A stretch of 30,644 nucleotides of DNA from Basidiobolus meristosporus CBS 931.73 (taxonomy: Eukaryota > Basidiobolomycota > Basidiobolomycetes > Basidiobolales > Basidiobolaceae): NCBI GenBank assembly GCA_002104905.1, contig MCFE01000847.1, positions 1-30,644 on the forward strand, given 5' to 3'. This document shows positions 24,800 to 30,644 of the stretch, piece by piece. How positions within the stretch are numbered: the stretch's first letter is position 1; each line of letters starts with the position of its first letter. A program made the translations under genes and the position numbers. The notes below the pieces were generated by a model, which saw only the letters and a program-made list of their open reading frames with translations, was not told where the DNA came from and made no database searches.

Positions 24800-26334
24800 A
24801 CTCGGCTTATAACCTCTCTACCTCTGATATGTCAAATGCCTGTGAGTATATAGGTGTTTTGGAGTCCATGATTTGATCACAATGTAGTTTACTTTGGTAC
24901 TGAGCTAAGAGAGCATCTCTAGGTGACATTATATCTTCAGTCATATATTTGACTGCTAGATTGCATTCAACCAGGCTTTGCAACAAGAAAAGCTAAAGAC
25001 CTGATGATAATGCCTCTTTTGTTGCTTGTTATAGGTGCACACTTGTATTCTTGTGTACTTTCAGTGGCTTTCCCTTGAGTTGAAGCTTTGGTACCTAGAT
25101 ATTGGATGAAGTTCTGGCCAAACATGCTCTATCTAATTGCTACAAATTTCAGAGCAGTAAGTACATCTATTACTTATTACTAGCTACAGAATGTCTCAGT
25201 GAAGATGCATATGCATATGGCAAAGCCCATTATTATCCACAAGGCACTTAACTCTTTTGGAGGAGCTAGATACATATTTATCTAACTGGCCATCTAAAGC
25301 AACTTTACTCTGAGTTCATTGGAAGCATTAGGTGTCATATACTGACAGTGTTAGAGAAAGTGCCCAGAAGCTGCCAATCAATGGCAATTTGATGCATCTA
25401 CTGATTTTATGCAAGGAGCTTTCAACAATACTGGAAGGTTTTGCTGCAAGCATAAGGATGCACATATAGATCTCTGATGTATGGTTTCTCTACTTTCTAC
25501 TAGATGTAGAGAGAACTTAGGTGTATGTTCACCTGGAATCTCCCAAGGTGTGGATATGTAAGGAGAAAGGAAGAAGAACAAATTACAGGTTCTGCCATAT
25601 TCAAGTCCCATCAGAAATACTACATTCTAGTACATCTGCAATCCAAAGAGTGACTGATGGAGGAACATCAAGTACAGTAGACAAGAAGTGAGCAAATATC
25701 CCTTTGGCATTGAGAAGCACAACAGCCTCAGTAAGTGTATAGTAAGTCAAATAAGGCAAGGCATGGTTTGGCACAACAAATAAGTATTACTTCTGAAGAC
25801 AACCATATCAAGGTATGTCAGGTAACTCTTGCATGTCAGCCAACTTAAATGCCTTTTCAAATGTAATTGCACAAAAAGGGATGGGACTACACTCATACAG
25901 GGGACCAGAATGAAGTAGGGAAAGGAAGTTTTTTAGCCAGGAGTCTGAGAGTATTTTGAGATATTAAGCAGGTACTCTTTGCCAAGTGATGGCAGCTTGA
26001 TGTACATTTGTCAAAGGCATACTTTACCAGTAATTCAAGGCATACAGCAAGTTTACAAGTATTACACTGAGAAACCACATGTTTGTGGTATTAGGACTGT
26101 TACCACTGCAAGTACTGCCAAGTTTTGTACCACATTAGACAGTCTAGTTAGCAATACTATTACAATGCCTCTGTAAGTAAATTGAGAGCAGCACAAGTTT
26201 GTACTTGCTGGTATTGCAGTGGTGTCAATGTGGGATCCTGATGGCAAATATGGATTGGATCCACCTGCAGGACCAAATTACTTATTACATGGTCAAAGTA
26301 GGTGGTAAATGTAGCCCTAAAACATCCCTGACAT

Positions 26335-26623
26335 CCGCATGTGGAGTACGTTATCAAAGTCCTGAATACAAGCTACCTTCACTTCCTTCACCCAATGAAA
26401 AAAAATCTCTTGGAAAAGACCAAGCATACTAGAACCTGGGAGCATACTGCACTGTATGACACAGTATGGCACTAGAAGGCCACAATCATTTGGTTGTACA
26501 ATACATAAGCAGGAATTCTTTGTAGTGGTACTCATGTATTCAAGGTTGAACTATAATTTGTTTATTTGCTCCTCTTAGTGGTGCATAACTATCCTTTGTA
26601 ATGGATGTCTACTTGGATGGATA
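26335..26623. other. Flank of the copia element
   Basis: No gene recognised. It leads to the LTR at 26624, with GGATA as the bases immediately outside it. Confidence 0.4.
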
Positions 26624-26972
26624 TGTTGTAAGAGTCTTGGAGATATTGGAAGTGATTGGGAGAACAAGTAGATTATGTGGTTTTCACTTAATGATTTATT
26701 GAATGTAAAAGTGGTATTTATACTTTTACCGGGTCTTGGCATTACAAACACGTAGAATAGGTTAAGGAAGGTCCCAAGAACATGTGTGCAAAGTTTGGGG
26801 CTGTTTGGACAACTTTGAGAATTTTCATGTTCTGGGTACCTGGTATTTTGGTGAAAATATTCTAAGTAAATCCCGACAAGGAATTTGGTCAGTATTCTCT
26901 AGGATTTGAAGGTGATGATCTAAGTGACTAAGTTAGGTGAATATTTAGGTGGAATTACAAATTTTTACAACA
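26624..26972 (-). repeat. 3' LTR of the copia element
   Basis: 349 bp with termini TGTTGTAA / TTACAACA on the plus strand. It is nearly identical to the solo LTR at 17795-18143. Because the element is on the minus strand, this copy lies after its coding region and so is the 3' LTR. Confidence 0.92.
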
Positions 26973-26981
26973 CTCCCACTC
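26973..26981 (-). other. Polypurine tract
   Basis: On the minus strand GAGTGGGAG abuts the LTR directly, just after the pol stop codon. This is the expected plus-strand priming site. Confidence 0.75.
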
Positions 26982-26983
26982 AG

Positions 26984-29245
26984 CTAAATGTTCATACTGA
27001 CTAATCCTAATTTTGACCTAAGATATTCAAACTTGTCTCTAGCTAATGGTTTGGTAAATATGTCTGCAATCATTTCATCTGTAGGACAGTAAACTAAGCT
27101 AACTAAGTTATTCTCTATAGCTTCACGTATGAAATGATGTCTAATATCTATGTGCTTGGTTCTAGCATGAAAAGTTGAATTTCTACCTAATTGTATACAT
27201 CCTTGATTATCTTGAAATAAAGTAATAGGCGTTTTTTGACATAGGCCTAAATCTGTAAAGAGCTTTCTTAACCACATTGCTTCTTTTGTAGCTTCACAGG
27301 CTGCCATATACTCTGCCTCTGTAGTAGAAAGTGCTATGGTTGGTTGCTTTCTTGAATTCCATGAAATTGCTCCTTGACAGTAAAGAAAGGTGTATCCTGT
27401 GGTGGATCTTCTGTCTTCTAAATTTTGTCCCCAATCTGCATCAGAGTATCCCACAAGATCTTGTTCTGAGTCCTTATAAGTGTATCTTAAGCAGATATCA
27501 GAAGTTCCTTTTAGGTATCTAAAAATCCGCTTAACTGCTGCAATATGATCAGATCCATAGCTCTGATTATGTTGGCTGACAACTCCCACTGAATATGAGA
27601 TATCTGGACGTGTTCCAAGCATGATATACATCAGACTGCCGATCATAGATTGATAAGGAAAGTCAGGGCTTTCAGATGACACCAAGCTCTCTTGATTTGG
27701 TTGAGTTTTGACCAAGTTAAGGTTTGTCTCCATTGGGGTAGCTGCCGGTTTACAGTCTTCCATTTTGTACTTCTTTAGTATATCTTGAATATACTTGGAT
27801 TGGCTTAGGGTAATAGTCTGGGTACTTCTCTCTATGGAGAACTTAATCCCTAAGTAGTAACTAAGTTCTCCTAGATTGGACATCTTGAACTCCTTAGATA
27901 GGCTGGATTTAGTCTCTTCCAATGTTTCTAGGTTATTGGCGGCTATAATAAGATCATCCACATATAGAGCTAATAGAACTGGATTTGCTCTATCTGGCTT
28001 ATAGTATATACTATAGTCAGCATTACTTCTTTTGAAACTCAAAGATTCCAAATAAGAATCTATCTTGCAATTCCAGGCTCTCGGTGATTGTTTGAGACCA
28101 TATAGTGACTTTTTAAGCTTGCAGACCAAATGGGGGTTATTTTGGTCAACAAACCCATCAGGCTGGTCCATATACACGTCCTCATCAAGTTCTCCATTCA
28201 AAAATGCAGTTTTTACATCCATTTGATGAATAAAAAACTTATATTTGGCTGCAATAGCCAATATTAATCTGATGGAATTAAACTTGGCTACCGGTGCAAA
28301 GGTCTCAGTATAGTCAAGTCCTTTTGTTTGAGAGTATCCTTTGGCTACAAGTCTTGCTTTGTATCTTTCAATTGTACCATCAGCCTTGTATTTTGTTTTG
28401 AAGACCCATCTGCATCCAATTGATTTTCGGTTGATTGGTAATTTGACTAAGTCCCAAGTTTGATTTTCCATCAGGGCCTGATATTCCTCAGTCATTGCAG
28501 ATCTCCAAAACTTTGTCTGAGGGCTATTTAGGGCCTCTTTTACAGTCTGGGGTTCATCAATATGGACTGAGTAGGCATAGGCTAAGTTTGTACCCTCATT
28601 GATATAGTAATTTGGGCTATTTCTTGTCCAATTTGATCTCTGGGCATTTGATACTGGAATGATCACTTCTGGGATATTCCTGGGCACTGATTCTGGCTGA
28701 ACCACGGTTGTAGAGTCCTCTGGAGTGAAAAAATTTTCATTGTTTTGCTCTGATTCAATCCTGACAATTGGTGGACTTGAGATCAAATTTTGTTCTGCAC
28801 TTGGTCTGTATCCATACCATGTTTCAAATGGAGTAGAGTCATGAAGTATTCTGTTATAACTCCTATTTCTAAGATATACAGCAGTGGCAACTGATTCTGC
28901 CCAAAAATCATAGGATAATTTTTGATCATGGATCATAGATCTTGCCATATCAATTATTGATCTGTTAGCTTGTTCTGCTACTCCATTTTGCTGTGGGGAG
29001 TATGGTACAGTAGTCTCTTGCTTTATCCCATGAATTTTGCAGAAGTGGATGAAGAGTTTTGAGGTATATTCTCCACCATTGTCAGAGCGTATTTTCTTGA
29101 TTTTTTCACCAGTTTCTCTCTCCACCATGGCTTTAAACTCCCTGAGCTTAGACAGAGCTTCTTCCTTTCTCTCCATGAAGTAGACCCATGTGTATCTTGT
29201 ATAATCATCAATAAAAGTGATTAAATACTTCATCCCACCTAAGGA
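26984..29245 (-). pseudogene. Copia pol, second part: integrase core, reverse transcriptase, RNase H
   Basis: The frame continues from the upstream part after one in-frame TAA; its first Met is at 29233. Counting from that Met, the integrase core has D51 (RSDNGGE) and E87 (NGVAEQANR). The usual integrase C-terminal region, which normally follows TPFExWYGxxPS and starts near a HLRVFG motif, is absent: residue 147 passes straight into a variable linker, suggesting an in-frame deletion. The reverse transcriptase is complete (DVKTAFLNGEL at 339-349, YVDD at 424-427). RNase H follows (SDADWG, ALSTTEAEYMA, DNQGCIQL, RTKHIDIRHHF). The stop is followed at once by the polypurine tract. The RT/RNase H part shows no frameshift, so loss of function is recent or partial. 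Confidence 0.92.
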
Positions 29246-30643
29246 TTAATTTTGCATAGGTCCACACAGATCTGAGTGAATTAGATCTAATTTTTTCTTA
29301 GTTTTGATTAACCCAGAGCTCTTGAACGGTTGTCTGGCTTGTTTCCCATATATGCAGGCTTCACAATGCTCCAAATTAGCTGGGGGATCAATTTTCACTC
29401 CAGAAATTAGCTGATCTTTGATCATTTTACGCAAATAATCAAAATAGATGTGTCCAAATCTCCTGTGCCAAAGCATTGGTGTTTCTTCATTTAAGTTACC
29501 TATATTGGCTTCCAGATATGATGGAACATAAGTCAACTTGTATAGATTCTGATCTCTGATGCCTGAAGCAATATGGGCACCATTTTGATCAGTGATCCTG
29601 CATCCAGAATTGTCAAAACTGAAACTGAGTCCTTCTGCAGTGGCCTTGCTTACAGAGAGTAGGTTCTTGGCTATTTCTGGTACATAGAGTACTTCTTTAA
29701 AGGTCAGTGTATGGCTTCCTTCACTGCTTCTAAGGTTTACTTGGATAGTTCCTTCTCCCACTGCATCAAGTGTTCTATTGTCACCCATGAAAACCTTCTT
29801 AATTGCAATTTCTTGATATTGGGTAAAAAGTTCTTTTTGGTGTGTAAAGTGTTGGGATGCTCCAGACTCAATATACCACGTCTGAGAATCCTTGTTTGTG
29901 GTCATATTTAGTGCAGATATGAATAGTCTATCTTCAGTTGTTGCAGCATTTCCATATTCAGGCTTCTTTTGCTGATAATCTCTCTTTTTGAGACACCGGT
30001 CTGATGTGTGTCCTTTCCTTTTGCAGTAGTTGCAAAATAGGTTGCTGTTGCCTTTGTAGGGTCTTGGGTACCTCCTTTGTTGGTTATCATTGCTTATTAA
30101 AGCATTTTCTTCTTCCTTCTTATTGGCGCTTGATTTTCTTAATTCTTCATCCAGGAGCCTTCCATATACGTAATTTAAGGTCAGATCTTCAGTTCTGGAC
30201 TCTAGGGCTGATACAAGGCCCTGAAACTTGTCTGTCAGGCTATTCAGGATAGTAACTATCACATCCTCATCAGTAGTTGGTACGCCCACAGATTCCATCT
30301 CATCTACCAGCAGGGTAATTCTGTTAATTAGATTTTTCATTTCTTCTCCTGGCAGCATCTTTGTAGTAAAGAATTTTCTTCTCAGATACATCTTCTTGGC
30401 AGCTGAACATGACTGGCAGGTGTCTTCCAATGCTTTCCAGGCATTTTTTGCCGTTTTTGCTCTTGAGCATTGAATTAGCAATTTGTCCTTGACATTAAGG
30501 CAAATGCAGTTAAAGGCACTTTGTTCTTTCTTCTGGTACTTTAAGGCTTTCTCTCCCACGTTTTTAGGAGGGCATTCTTCTCCCATGACAATATCCCAAA
30601 GGCCTCTTTCTTGTAGCAGCATCTTCATCTTCACCTTCCACAC
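29246..30643 (-). pseudogene. Copia gag-protease-integrase N-terminus, truncated at window edge
   Basis: The frame is open at the right edge, so the start is outside. Counting from the first codon in the window, there is a gag domain of the copia type (about 1-175) and a CCHC zinc knuckle C204-x2-C207-x4-H212-x4-C217. The protease motif reads IESGAS at 258-263, where the family has D-S-G, so the catalytic Asp is Glu. The integrase zinc site is H393-x4-H398 and C427-x2-C430, and the first integrase catalytic Asp is D457. TAA at 29246-29248 then interrupts the polyprotein in frame, a few codons before the rest of the integrase core. Confidence 0.92.
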
Positions 30644-30644
30644 T

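Larger units (their letters stand above)
21612..26334. other. CpG-depleted segment, right
   Basis: Scanning by eye I find six CG dinucleotides in about 4.7 kb (22309, 23474, 24150, 24511, 24774, 24803) and none from 24805 to 26334. The segment holds two LTR-like sequences and no intact gene. The stretches 22426-23943 and 24481-26334 show no gene, RNA or repeat that I recognise, apart from a primer-binding-site-like string at 24789 and a weak gene-fossil signal near 26040-26440. Confidence 0.7.
26624..30644 (-). mobile_element. Ty1/copia retrotransposon, runs off the right edge
   Basis: The element is read from right to left: gag and zinc knuckle, protease, integrase, reverse transcriptase, RNase H, polypurine tract and 3' LTR. 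Protease and integrase preceding the reverse transcriptase is the Pseudoviridae (copia) order. The 5' LTR and the start of gag lie beyond the window. Coding damage (nonsense codon, protease Asp-to-Glu, integrase C-terminal deletion) implies it cannot move on its own. Related LTRs lie at 2321, 9645, 17795 and 22133. Confidence 0.95.

Overview
The window looks like accessory sequence from a filamentous fungus, probably an ascomycete or other dikaryotic fungus (inference). The pointers are AT-rich DNA with compact, mostly intron-less genes, short introns with CTRAY-type branch sites, TATA-type promoters, a tRNA-Leu, an intact fungal-style short-chain dehydrogenase, and a Ty1/copia retrotransposon family with its own solo LTRs. 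I cannot name the species.

The core (about 3.6-22.4 kb) is a degenerating array of small secreted-protein genes. I call the families SSP1 (174 aa, acidic centre and strongly basic tail), SSP2 (165 aa, six mature cysteines) and SSP3 (cysteine-rich, intron-containing). Repeat 1 reads SSP1-A, SSP2-A, tRNA-Leu(CAG), SSP3-A fragment, SSP1-C remnant, SSP2-C pseudogene, then a conserved block. Repeat 2 has the same order: SSP1-B, SSP2-B, tRNA-Leu(CAG), SSP3-B, a bare SSP1 promoter, SSP2-D pseudogene, ORF4-B. Repeat 3 is shorter: SSP1-D pseudogene, SSP2-E pseudogene, ORF4-C and the same conserved block. Only the SSP1/SSP2 pairs at 4.3-5.7 kb and 11.9-13.3 kb are intact. SSP1 and SSP2 look like ancient paralogues: both have a signal peptide ending near residue 20, P-[L/I]-G at residues 22-24 and a PC-x6-CYQN motif. 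SSP1 copies share an upstream box, AAGGTGATATAAATCG; its first 13 bases recur on the minus strand before a 72-aa ORF at 10.2-10.4 kb.

A single intact SDR oxidoreductase (16.2-17.2 kb, minus strand) sits between repeats 2 and 3, next to a 349-bp solo copia LTR. The right end (26.6-30.6 kb) is a copia element on the minus strand that runs off the window. It is damaged by a nonsense codon, an Asp-to-Glu change at the protease active site and an apparent integrase C-terminal deletion.

Flanking the array are two segments almost without CpG (1209-3158 and 21612-26334). They hold decayed LTRs and, on the left, a highly diverged SSP1 fossil. Several pseudogenes in the array also carry CAA/CAG-to-TAA/TAG changes. 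The overall picture is a fast-evolving secreted-protein cluster, possibly effectors or antimicrobial factors, embedded in mutated repeat-rich DNA. That function is inference; no SSP family matches a protein I recognise.
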